The position numbers were made by a program, and so were the translations under genes. The notes beneath the pieces were generated by a model. That model was given only the letters and a program-made list of their open reading frames with translations, did no database searches and was not told where the DNA came from. A stretch of 64,000 nt of DNA from the NCBI GenBank assembly GCA_947179485.1, contig OX359250.1:33056654-33120653 (forward strand), written 5' to 3'. Shown in pieces: positions 21,424-33,450 of this stretch (its first letter is position 1; each line of letters starts with the position of its first letter). Origin of the DNA: Allacma fusca (lineage: Eukaryota > Arthropoda > Collembola > Symphypleona > Sminthuridae).

Positions 21424-22103
21424 TTAGAACACCAATGCCCCAATCTTCTTCAGATACTTGTGTGTAAGAATAACACAAGAAGACACACTATGGGAACAGT
21501 CACTGAATGTGAAGTATAGGGAAACTGAGAATGGAACAATCTCTCTCAAGACGAAGACGACACTCTGGGTCCTTGAATGTGTCTATTTGGACATTGTATG
21601 GATATTCTGTGTATATATACGGATGGATTGAGATAAGATTCCCCACTGTGTTTTTGGTTGGGTCAGACAGACCCTCCACAGAAGCTATGAGATTAAGTTA
21701 AGAAGACGGACTGACTCAGTCAGCGAGGAAGAGAGAGCTTTTACAATGAGGATATCGTCAACACGGCCAAAGACCAACTGTTTGGAGATGTTCTTTGGTG
21801 AACACATATGGAGAGGCTGCTTCAACAATCACCCTCGCCTCCTGCCGCACGTTTCCAGGCTCATTGGCTTCGAAACCACACCACGTGGGAGCGTCAAGTC
21901 CCTCCGAATGGCTTAAGGACACCCACCCCTTACGGAGGATGCTATTGTGCAATGAACCTATTTGTAACTTGTCCCGCTTCCAACTTTACTCCTATCATTT
22001 TAATACACTACGGTTAGTGAGTGATGGTATACACTGGGGTTCTTATATGTAAAGGAAAAAGTACTTGAACACTCTGCACTGAACACTAGTGGGGGAAAGA
22101 GTC

Positions 22104-22225
22104 ATTGTACAATGTACACCATGATTAAAGTATTGTACAAACGAATACCAAGATTAGTAATTATGTAAAAAGTTATTGTACAACGGACACCAAGATTAGT
22201 AATTATGTAAAAAGTTATTGTACAA
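22104..22225. repeat. 42/43-bp tandem repeat
   Basis: The motif ATTGTACAA starts at 22104, 22132, 22175 and 22217. The two full units (22132-22174 and 22175-22216) share a body containing ACCAAGATTAGTAATTATGT and an AAAAAGTT end. The first unit is shortened to 28 bp, and the last keeps only its start. Confidence 0.9.
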
Positions 22226-22598
22226 TGAACATACTAGTATCTACTGTTAAGTATGTATATACTTAATGTTTCATGGGGTTTATTTTAGTATGTAGTGTAA
22301 TATGCTCAGTGTTAGAAGCTTTATACAGTAATTATGTATGTGCTCTGGGAGTGTTTACTTAGGGAAGGGATTTGAGCAAATTCTGTCTATATGGATGATC
22401 CGCACGGAACTCCGCTCTGTCAACGTACTCAAGCAGTATAAGTAGGGATGCCAATGTGTGTCCATACTGGATGCATCTGGAAAGATGATAGACTGAAAGA
22501 AACCATAGACTCGCAGGGCTGAGCACATTTTTTTTAACGGGGTTTGGAATGCCCTGTAGTTTTTATACAATTAGGTATCTATTGATAAATGTGAGGAC

Positions 22599-22633
22599 TG
22601 TGTGTGTGTGTGTGTGTGTGTGTGTGAGTGTGT
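22599..22633. repeat. (TG)n microsatellite
   Basis: About thirteen TG units, then one GAG interruption and two more. Confidence 0.93.
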
Positions 22634-25170
22634 AAACGTTTGTTGTCAAAATGGTTGGGGCAGGATGAGACCCCAGACACCTTGTGGCATTCCCTACAAT
22701 TGGAGAGGTAATCACTCATCATCACACCTTTTAATTGTAATGTGAAACGGGGATATTAATGCTAATTAAATTTTCCCAAGGTGTTTACTACACCCAGTAT
22801 TATTTCCAAAATAATTTCCACTTGTTATGTCCCATTTGACTATATGCACAAGTGCGTGGAGGTCTCTCAAATGGTAATGTGTTGGAAATAATTAAAGAGC
22901 TGAAACTATAAGTACACCTAATGGATGTCATTACTCTGATGATTGTTGACTGACAAACAAGTGTAGGATTGGCAACCAAGATGGACATCTCGTTATTGGA
23001 GTATACAAGATCAACATATTGTTATGGAACAAGATCTACCACAACCCCCATCCAACACCCCTTTCACGACGTATTTTATATACAAGTTGACATTTCATCT
23101 GCACTTGCTTCGGAATATGGCCTGCGCTGAGGCAGCCGGATGACAATTCTCTTTTGAGCATTGTAACTCTGTCCTGAGCACCATGTTTGCTCCGAGGTGA
23201 AGACTTCCCAGGAGATAGTTAAGAATGCGACATTGCCCCATGATAATTATTGTGCGTTCTGGGTACAGTGTACACAGAACTGATGCGAACTTGTTCCCTG
23301 GACAAGGTTTCAGAGAATATTCCATGTGGGCCGATCTGCTCTCACCGTCCCGTTCTCTCACACTTACACTTCTTACTTAGCACATTTTATTTATGGAGTT
23401 GAAAACAACTCCAAAGTTCCGTGCTTCATTGGACCGTATAGTAGATCAACAAGTATAAAGTGTCATAACAGTCGGGTAAATGGTAGTCGATGGATAGATA
23501 TTGTGTCCAATAAGTAAATGTTATTTGGAGTAACAAGCCAGAAAAATGTGCACGTAATAATGGGGGCTTCTGGAATCATCAAGTATTTTCATCCTCTCAC
23601 ACTACTCCGTCAGAAACAGGGCAGCCGTTTGACATCAGAGTGTGTTCTGTATGAGTAACAAAAATAATAAGATTTGGGGGCTCGATAAAAAAAAATTGTG
23701 AGCACATCAGCAGATTGTGAGAGTGTGGAAACAGTTCCAATCCCTTGATACTCACCACATTTTCCAACGGATTCTTCAACTACTTAGGTTTTAATATTCG
23801 ATAATTAAAGTCGAAACATTTCGCTGAGGCTGGAGTGGTGCACCAAAGTGCACCTGAATAATCATTGTTCCCAACAATTGCAATTGTGTGTATATGAAAA
23901 GGCAGGATGTTCAAATATTACAAGTTTAGTCAGTCACTCGTTTTGTAATGGTAAAGGCAGGTGGTCACTGTCATTCTGTTAGCTTGTCTCATCTTCTTCT
24001 GGCGCTCACACATTAGTGAGGCAGGAATTGCTACCTATACGTTTGAGATACATACATGTAGGTCCCCAGACCTAATACCTAGTTAGGTGAAGCTCATAAA
24101 ACAGAAATCCAACCAAACCTTTCCTTTCATGTTACACTGCGTGTGACACAAAGTGCATGTGTAGTACCTGTGTACAGATATATGTGAAGCTCACATAGGT
24201 GAGTGACTAAGACTCTACTCCAGCAACTATGCACACACTCTGCTATGCATAGTGCAAACAATAAATGGGAAGTAAAAGAGCACATTTTATGCATGTACGA
24301 TCATAGGCTCCATCATTTGAAGTCATTTTTATGTCTAAATTCAAACCTGAATTGGTTTGCTTAACCGATCCCTCGCTCATTTCAACATACATATACATAT
24401 AATTATAGTAGTTCATACAGTCCCAAAGTACCGATTCATTACGTATGTTTCCCTCACAGAGCCTTTCCCTATAGTAGACCCCAGCACATATGCTCTTTAA
24501 GAGTTTCGGAAAGTAATAAAAGGTCTTTATGTGAGCCACTACTTGCTATCCTCGTCCTCCCTACTTACTGCCAGATATATCTATAAGTACGCATGCATAG
24601 GGAAACACTACACGTAATTGCATGTAAGGGCATAGAGATTAGTAGCAAATCCCAATACGGAAGTTGACTCCCGTAGGACTCCTCTATAGCTGAATAGAAA
24701 AAAAGGGATAAAAATTTTTATACATAGTTCCAAACAATAAATATAATTATTATAAAAAGTAAAAACATTATAATTTATACATACAGCCTGATCTTCATTG
24801 TGGATGGGACGAATGGAGGAGGAATATACACGGGGAATCAGACTCAACCAAATGACTACCTGGCAAAGAGTGAAACAATACATAACAAGAGACAAAAGTG
24901 ACCGCTGTCTGTAAAAACTTGTGTGTGTGTGTAACAGAATTTCGTCTTGTTTCCATTATCATCCAAGTTGTTACCACAGTGTCTGGGACAGTACATATGG
25001 ATGTTTTGAAGTCTTTATAACGTGCTTATGATAAATTAATGAGTAATGACTGAAATAATAATAACAGAGTAGAGTGGAGTGATGTGAATGATTTTAATCA
25101 CGATCTCCGTCATAGGACGGATAATGCGAGTATCCTGCTAAAAACTTTGTAACCTCATGATTTTTGCCCT

Positions 25171-25226
25171 TTTCTCTCTCTCCCTCTCTCTCTCTCTCTC
25201 CCTCTCTCTCTCTCTCTCCCTCTCTC

Positions 25227-25264
<38 letters not shown>
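25171..25264. repeat. (CT)n array with 18-bp higher-order period
   Basis: A CT run interrupted by CCC at 25182, 25200, 25218 and 25236, exactly 18 bp apart, then a pure CT tail. The even spacing shows that a compound unit was itself amplified. Confidence 0.93.
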
Positions 25265-25269
<5 letters not shown>

Positions 25270-28189
25270 TTCCAAACCATAAAAAGATACGTACTTGAGT
25301 GGTATTTTGGTAGCTATTAGGACATATGTAAGTTACAAAGTCATACCCTCCACGTTGAGCACAATAGAGTCCCAATAAATGTGCGAGTAAAAGTCATGCA
25401 CTTTACAGTTTTTGCCAGCCATTATGCAAATACAATGGTAGCTTTTAGCATTGTACAGAAAATGTAGGATTTACAGGATTTGTACATGGATAGTAGTAGT
25501 CGGACATATGTAGGTATAGTGTCTCTGCCTGGGAAGCACGTACAGAGAGTCTCCCTCCCTGTGTATGTACGATCCAAGCAATGCATTTTTCTTTCAGTTT
25601 GTTTGTAGTAATGAATGGGACTGGAGATTGTCGTCAGTTTCTAAAGCTCCTCGTAAAGACCTGTATTTAATTACACACGAGAGTTGTTATTTAGTTGATG
25701 GTTTTTGTTCGCGAGTATTTCACCCAAATCATTCCTTTTCTATTCCACCTTCATATGGATACCGTAATTCATGAATGGATAATTCCTTGAATAAAAAGCA
25801 CTGATCAATGCCTGCCCACTCTGAAGGTGGATGGTTTGAGTCTCATTTCTACATGTGCTTCTCACAATTGAACTGCAAAACGCTCCAGGAGTGAGCCACC
25901 TACATGCCTTTGTACTTAATTACCGATCAGAGTTTTCATTGTGGCGTATGATTTTTTTCAAAGACAACGTGATTTTCATTATTCACATTTAAAGATTTTC
26001 CTATGTATAATTATCTCCGACCCATACATAACACACATAGGCGCACATGTGCAAGCATATATTTACCTTTTACAATTACCTGCCCCTATACTTGTGTATC
26101 TGCACACTTGGGATTGCATACAAATATACTCAAAGGGACTTATAATCTATACATAATTACACGTATCCCTGGGTAGGGATACACAGCATATACATACGTG
26201 CATGTTTACAATACAGTGGCAGATCAGTGACACGTTGATTCTCCTCGCTGGTTGAATAAAAAAAAGTCAGGCATCAAAACGGGGGCAAAGATTATTTATA
26301 CGGTTGACACACGAACACACGGAACACCAATGATGAGCAGGTTTAATTTTAGTGTCCCTCAGGTATTCATCCCTATGTAATTTCCCTGTGACTCTCTGAG
26401 CTTTAATGTAAATACAATAGGATTTTTTCAATTCTAACAAAATTCATGCAAGGATTTTAATTGAAGTAATTATAATTAACAGAGAATTTAATCACTGAGG
26501 TAACCACCAAAGTTTAATGGAGGAGATTCAAAGCCACGTATTCCTGTGTAAGCTCGGGCTGAAGTCAATATAGGTTATTTATTTTAATTACAATTATTTT
26601 GGAGCACAAGGAGTTTAAAAAAAAAATGACAACCATAGCGAACAATCCCTCACCTTTGAGTGTGCATGAGGGAGAGATAATACGCTCCAAAAATAAGGAC
26701 TAAACCCTCTCCTTTTGCAATGTAATGGACTTTAAAAATGGAGGATACAAGAAACAATTACAACATTACCACCTTGCTTTGAATACATCTCTGTGAAATC
26801 CGTGCAGTTTTCATTCAAAGAGCCATTAGCTCTTTCAAAAGCCCCCAAGTTAGTGCACATCGACGAGCAAACACTTGGGAAGAAAGGAATAATGCACGGG
26901 AACCGTAGGGAGTCAAGGAAAGAAACGTTTTCTAATTTGTGAATCCTCACTATATAGTTCACACAAATTTACATAGATTTAATTGTGACAAGCCCCCATG
27001 CAAAATAAACATGGGCTTAAAAGTAAAACAACACTTGGCTCTACATTGCTTTCTAATTTTCTGCATTTAACCCGTTAGCTTGTTACTTCGCGGTCATTTG
27101 CTTACAAATTCCTGTAGAACACCCACGCCTGGGCTCTGTTGTAAACGTAAATGTAGCCAAACAAGAAACGCATAGTTGTGATGATCTGAGCCTAATGAAT
27201 GTCAATACCTCCCAAATGTCAACAATCTAACGTCATCTCACAATACATCCCGTCCCTCTTCCCTACCCAATCCAATGTCACATTTGAAACCGTTTTAATG
27301 ATTCTCAGAAAAATCCCAAGAAAGCTGAATTCCCAAATATATTATGTCGAAATGTCTCTTCCAGAATCCCATTCTTATTACAACTTGAGTCAAATACACG
27401 CCCTGAACTGAAAAAGCTGGCTCCTACGCCTTCTCCACCTTTTCAGCTGGAAACATTCACAAATTGGTGCTCATAGCTATAGAGACCAAGCTGATGGACA
27501 ACATTTGGGAAGTACATGAAATATTTATTTTTTTCCCTAAAAGTTGTTAATTTCGATATCCCCCCACAACTAATCATTGAATCAAGAAAAACTGCAGAGG
27601 ATCTCCTCTTGAGGAGGAGGTTAATGTGAGTAAAAAATGGAGATACTTTATGGATGGAGTAAAATATGACTTTCAGAGTCATTTTTCTCGATTAAATGAA
27701 TCGCTTAAAACTGAAATTTGGGATAGGAGGAGGAATTAATGCATTGCACGGCAGAAAATCAGGGTTTTTACTCATTTCTTTCAATTTCCCTCTGATTTGC
27801 CATACTCTCTGCTCAGGTACTGTTGAAGAGCAAGTTGGACTACAAACATTGCTCCGGGATCAATAGGAGTCCTTATGCATACTATATTGAGTGAGGGGAT
27901 ACAGACTAATGTGGTAGTGCACGTAGGGCTGGTGTACTTTGGTATTTTTTGGTGTTTCCCATATGTATCGGGCAGAAGAAGGGGGAAGAAGAGGCTGGAC
28001 GTAGGAAGAAGATAGTGTCAATTTTTTCACTTGGGCTCTCTCATTAAGATCACTTAGTTTTAGTTGCATTTATGAGCGCGCCCGGAGGAGAAATGTGTAC
28101 AAAGCCAACATTTCATGTCATTATAAGTGCTAAGTATGTAGCTAATTCATGTATTTGATTGGAGCTGGTGTGGCTGAGGGAAGACGGGC

Positions 28190-28192
<3 letters not shown>

Positions 28193-28225
<33 letters not shown>
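28193..28225. repeat. (GA)n microsatellite
   Basis: About fifteen AG units. A CT run of similar length follows at 28353, so the two form an inverted pair. Confidence 0.94.
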
Positions 28226-28352
28226 TGAGTTGATCACGGAAGACCATCTCAGCTGAAATACATCAATTTTCAATGCCACTGGCAAATTGATGGTGGTGAC
28301 GCGGAATCGGTCCGTAACCAATCACTCTGGGGCAACACGGAGGAGACTTCTT

Positions 28353-28379
28353 TCTCTCTCTCTCTCTCTCTCTCTCTCC
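28353..28379. repeat. (CT)n microsatellite
   Basis: About thirteen CT units, in inverted orientation to the GA run at 28193-28225. Confidence 0.94.
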
Positions 28380-29829
28380 TTCTTAACTCGAAACGAAGAG
28401 CGTAAGACAAATAACGAGTCACGCCCCACGTGCTCAATTTTTTCCTATATTCTCCACAAACCATGTTTTTTCATCTATGGTCATCATCATTGGATTGTGT
28501 GCACCTCCTCAGTTCCAACGTCCGTTTGTATGGTAACTAGCATTTTTGGCAATTTTGGATTCGGATGCCGTTCACACTCAATAAACTCATGTCAGGTTCG
28601 TTGGACGGCATAAACTCCTATCTAAATGTGTACTGAAATCATTTCGATGGACAGCTCAACACTTAAACACTGTCATGGGCTTGTCTCATCTCTCTGTAGT
28701 ACGGTTTTTAAAGGCTCCTTCCACTACAGCAATTGAGACTGCCCTATACCGCAATGAAACTTGGTGTTATCTTGGACGTCGGCTCCACTCAACTTGACGG
28801 AGTTTATAACCAGACTCATCATCCCTGATCATGATAGTATTGGTTAGGAAATTTTTATCATGTCTTAGCCACAAACATATTGGTTGTTAGTTTGTTGAAA
28901 TCATTTTGTCCTTTTGTTATACATTCTCTGTCATGTGTGTGCATGGGCTCATTCTCCAATTCACACCCCGGATTTTATATAGCCATCCCGAGTGGCTGGG
29001 AAGTCCATATAGTCCTTACCTACATAACGTAGATATAGATAGATATCTCTACATATGTGATCTTGCGAAAAATATCCTAATTGTGAGCCAAGACTATTTC
29101 CACCTGCACTTCTGTTGATAGTACACCTCACGCCCGCACTTTTTGTCAGTATTAACTTCTCTAAACTATTGGTGTAATGGTACTCTTACATTTTTTGAAA
29201 AGAGTCAGAGCTGAACGACCATAAAGTCATTTACTTGAGTCAGGCAAGATGGTATTTTTCCTGAGCCTTTACATTTTTATACAGGGAACTCTATATTTAA
29301 TCCATATGTAACACATGGACAGGCCCTGCCATATGTGTGTTTGGGATAAAAACTATAGCATAGCTACCCTTGTATAGGATTCGGCGGAAGATTCATGGTT
29401 GACGTGGGGGAAAGAATATAAAAAATGGTAAGATGTGAGGACAAGATGAAACAGTTTGAATGACCAAGACGAACATTGTAAGTAGGAATAAAGGTAAATT
29501 GATGTGCAAATGTGTTACATATTGGCAGAGATTAACACAATCATGCGGAAAATTATCAAGGATAAAAAATTGTCGAGTACGCATCATGAAATTGACGCAG
29601 AGTGTGAGCGAGACTGCTTCCTCCTATTAACTCGGGTGCATTGTGTTTCACATCAACACCTTCGCTCATCAAAAGCTCACACGTTCGTCGTAGTCCTCGC
29701 TCGTTCTCCTCGTACCGTGTCATCCTTTATGTCGTGGTCTTTTCTTTTAAATATAGATAGAGACGAGTACATGTGGAACATTATGCCGCTCAGACCAAAG
29801 GCAACAAGAATATAATATCCACTCACATA

Positions 29830-29835
<6 letters not shown>

Positions 29836-29864
<29 letters not shown>
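29836..29864. repeat. (GA)n microsatellite
   Basis: About fourteen uninterrupted AG units. Confidence 0.94.
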
Positions 29865-32698
29865 CGACTCCGTCGAGGAAGAAAAAGAAGAGAAACAGGA
29901 GCGACACGTAAGTCAACCAAAGAATTGAACATTTGACGGTGTCCGAGCTTTTTATTTGTACTAGGCTCAATGCGATTCGTTAAGGTGTAAACTGGCGATG
30001 AAATCATACACAAACTTTATTTATACACATACTTAATGTCTAATAAATGCTTCAAGCCAAGAAAGTAACAGTGGCTCCATGAAGTTCATGGAAACTGCAT
30101 AGGAGTCACACAGGTACACTATTTTTCCTCCTGTACAAATAACTACACGCACCTTGGAGGCAAAGCTGGATATAGGAAGAACAGTAGTACGTACATACAT
30201 ACCTGAGATGATTCTGGTGAGAGGAGTCCCTCGCACATGGAACTCCCGTGCGCGTACAATACCCACTCACAGTGCTTAGGAACACAATGTGTATAAATAC
30301 AATGTAGCTCATTGTCATTAAACAGACACCATATGCATACCAAAAGCAAACAAGAGTCTGTCCCTGTTTTAAATACTCGTTAACCAACCAGGAGTCCTTT
30401 GTACAGTCACTCACTAATTTCTTATTACAAAACCATGTACATAAATTACAAATAAAAATTGAATGGGAAAGGTGTGAGAGGCTCAGCAGCGTTCACGTAT
30501 GTTGGACTCACCACACATGTGTCAGGACGTGCATATACACAGATAGGGAGAGTACAGTACAGCTATCAGTAATATCAGCATCTCAGCCCTCCCTGCAAAA
30601 TATCAGCTGTGGAGCCCAGACAGGAACAGCTATAGAGAGATGAGTTTTGGAAGGCATGAATGAGGATGGACAGATCCACGAATTTAATGATATTCTTATG
30701 TGTGCCGCCTTGGTCGGGAGGAAAATTTTTTAAATGCTGATTGGAGTGTATGGATACCTATAGTTGAGACTCTCCTTGTGCTCAGTACTGATAGAATATA
30801 TTTTTTCAAGGGATTTTAAAATTCGTTGTAGGTAATTTTTTTTTCGGGGAGCAAAAAGTATATATTGCATAAAAATAGAAGGCTATTATTGTACATCATT
30901 AACAATCTATTTACCTTCTCCAATATTTTATTGGAAGTTTAATCGTATTCATGCCACGGTTTGTACAAGACTTTATGCATGTCTCGCCCTGATTATACAA
31001 GCGATCGCGAGACGTATGTCGGCAAGGAAAAGATACTCAGAACAGGTTGATATAGTGACGATGGATCTTGCGAAAAAATCACTCCTTGTGAGGTTAGGAA
31101 AACATTACTTTTTATGGGATTTCCGAGGAGTCAGCCATGTGTGATGAATTAGAATCTTGTTACGCTATGGACAAGATCGTGAAATTTGAACGTTATTTTT
31201 TTGCTTCCTCCTCTCTCTCTCTAAACTCTAAATCGAACAACCCTTATTTTCCATTATGTACTCATTTTGATGGTTTAAAACCGGAGCCAATATAATATTT
31301 ATAGGTATCTGTCTCTCCTCGAGTCCAAAATGGTGCTCAATTTTTTCCTATACCCTCAACCGTCTCGAGCAAGCACATCAGTTAGTTATGTGTCGATACA
31401 TATAAATAATGTCTATTATTTACTTTGTATGCAGGGTTTGGAAAATTCTCCAACAGCAGTAGCTCCACTGTGTCATGTTTTCAAAAATATCTGATTATTG
31501 GTAGGATACATCACCGTAACCAAAAAAGACTTAACAAATGGGTTTCATAGTTTACCCAACAACTGATACTGTACTATGTCGTAACTAGCGACATGTTCAT
31601 ACGAATTCTGTTTTTTTTCTTCTGTGTATGTGTATCTATAGGCATAATTACATACACGAACTCGAGCATTCATGCCGCTATAGTCATACTAATAGAAAAC
31701 GTGTGGAAAGACAGGCAAGGTAGTAAAAACACAGACCAGGACGGCACCTTCACACTTAGCATCCCTTGAAAGACAATGGTTGAGAAGGAACGACAACTTG
31801 GCTTATAAACGGTTCGGCGAATCTAATCAGTGCAGTGATCAAAAATAGTTTTTCAGAAGGGGACGATGACAGACTTAAAAAATGTTGCTACCATATCCCC
31901 AAACATACATACATAGATATTTGAGCATATATTTGAAGACCAGAGGCCTTCTAACGATGCACGAACTATCTACCAGTACGGATGGTAGCATGAGGAGCAT
32001 CGTCGGTTTATTTATTTACTTTTTCAGGGAAATTCCAATGCCAACAACGCCACGATAGCACAGTGAGTTGTAAACAAAAAGGTTCATGTGTATACATAGT
32101 CTCCATGGCTTTGGTTGGGAAGGACCGGAGGAAGACACTCGAGTAGAGGATATGATGCAATTTATCCGTAATAACTCCCATCCACCGCAACCAGAGGAGA
32201 AAATAGTGCATCTGCCAGAAGAAGTAAGTTAACACGTCCACTTGGTGATCCCTTTATAGGCAATCCCTATCTTTAGTACTTGTCTACTGTGGATGCATGG
32301 ACGGTCCCTCACAGACGTGCTTTTTAATATTTGTGTACATGTCTCTAAGGTGACTGTAGTGTGGAGTTGTAATTATGTACATGTACAGTGAGCCATGTGG
32401 GCCTCAAGATATGCACGGATGACTAAATTCAGAAAAGTTGAGTTTGGCCAAAGACTACGACTTATAGAAGGTCATCAAGTTAAAATTTGTGTGCACGTAT
32501 AAATTGGGAACTCTCTGATACTGTGTGATTAGTGGGTCCATTGGACTCCTTACCGAACCTGAGTCACTAAAGTGAATCCCAGTCCGTTTGAATCCCCGAC
32601 CCTTATTTCTTTATCAGGCGTCTCGCATGCACCCGACGATGATGAAGAATAAAGAGGATGACGAAGGACGTGCGGTGAAGGTAACCATACATAAGTAG

Positions 32699-32701
<3 letters not shown>

Positions 32702-32730
<29 letters not shown>
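32702..32730. repeat. (GA)n microsatellite
   Basis: About fourteen uninterrupted AG units. Confidence 0.94.
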
Positions 32731-32733
<3 letters not shown>

Positions 32734-33412
32734 GACCCATCCATAAAAAGTCAAAAGATTATGAGAACAGTACGCATCATCGGTATACTTGAGTTAGCAT
32801 CAATGGCCTTGTCTAGATTTTCTCCACCTCAGATTACGTGACAGGTCAAGAGATGAGATGGAATTTTTGTCTATGAAAATTGATATTTTTCCACGAGAGG
32901 AATGATGTGTGAAAGGATAAAGCCTGCCTCATCTTTGAGGTTAAAATTGTTAACTGACAATGCAACAGGAAAGGAAAGACTAGCTAAACTATGTACAACA
33001 TTGGAGGATCCTCCACTTAAATCACAAGTAGGTGATCACATATCTGCAGTTTCCGCCTCTTATTTGTTTTATAATGCCCGTCGAAAATTCTATATGTACA
33101 CAAGTATCTAGTCCCTTCAGTGAGCTCAATGAAGGGACCCAAGTCCGTAGTTTCTTAGCTCAAACTCACATTTCTTGAAAGGAGGGTTGTGCACTTTGAT
33201 AAAATGTGTATTGAAAAGGAACACAGCATCACCCCAGGATGCTACCGTGTACGAAATGATGCGTGAAAACAAAAAAAAACTCCAACCAAAAAATGACCCA
33301 AGTATGTACGTCCCTCGGTAGCCCCACCAGACTCTCCGTGCAAGACTCCGTCACTCCATTTAGGTAAGTTATATTACAAACTTTATACATACATTAACAT
33401 TTACTGCTTCCC

Positions 33413-33450
33413 CACACAAACACACAGACACACACACACACATACACACA
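33413..33450. repeat. Imperfect (CA)n microsatellite
   Basis: CA run interrupted by AAA, GA and TA steps, so probably old. Confidence 0.88.

Larger units (their letters stand above)
20067..22100 (-). promoter_or_regulatory. 5' flank / possible 5' UTR region of the ZNF423-like gene
   Basis: Noncoding sequence upstream of the start codon. It holds a GA tract (20398-20420), a GT tract (21392-21421) and a GC-richer block at about 21780-21940 with an E-box (CACGTG) and a CCAAT-type site. A 5' UTR exon could end at any of several GT sites. The transcription start is not determined. Confidence 0.35.
22634..33412. other. Noncoding stretch, first part of the upstream desert
   Basis: No open frame here resembles a known protein. 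The frames are short and several merely translate GA/CT repeats. Content recognised: CT and GA microsatellites listed separately, and AT-rich blocks with TAATTA cores (about 22750-22900 and 26440-26600). I see no tRNA, rRNA or transposon signature. Confidence 0.6.

Noticed and set aside
25826-25850. GGTTTGAGTCTC, like a tRNA B box
   Set aside because: No A box or cloverleaf can be drawn around it.
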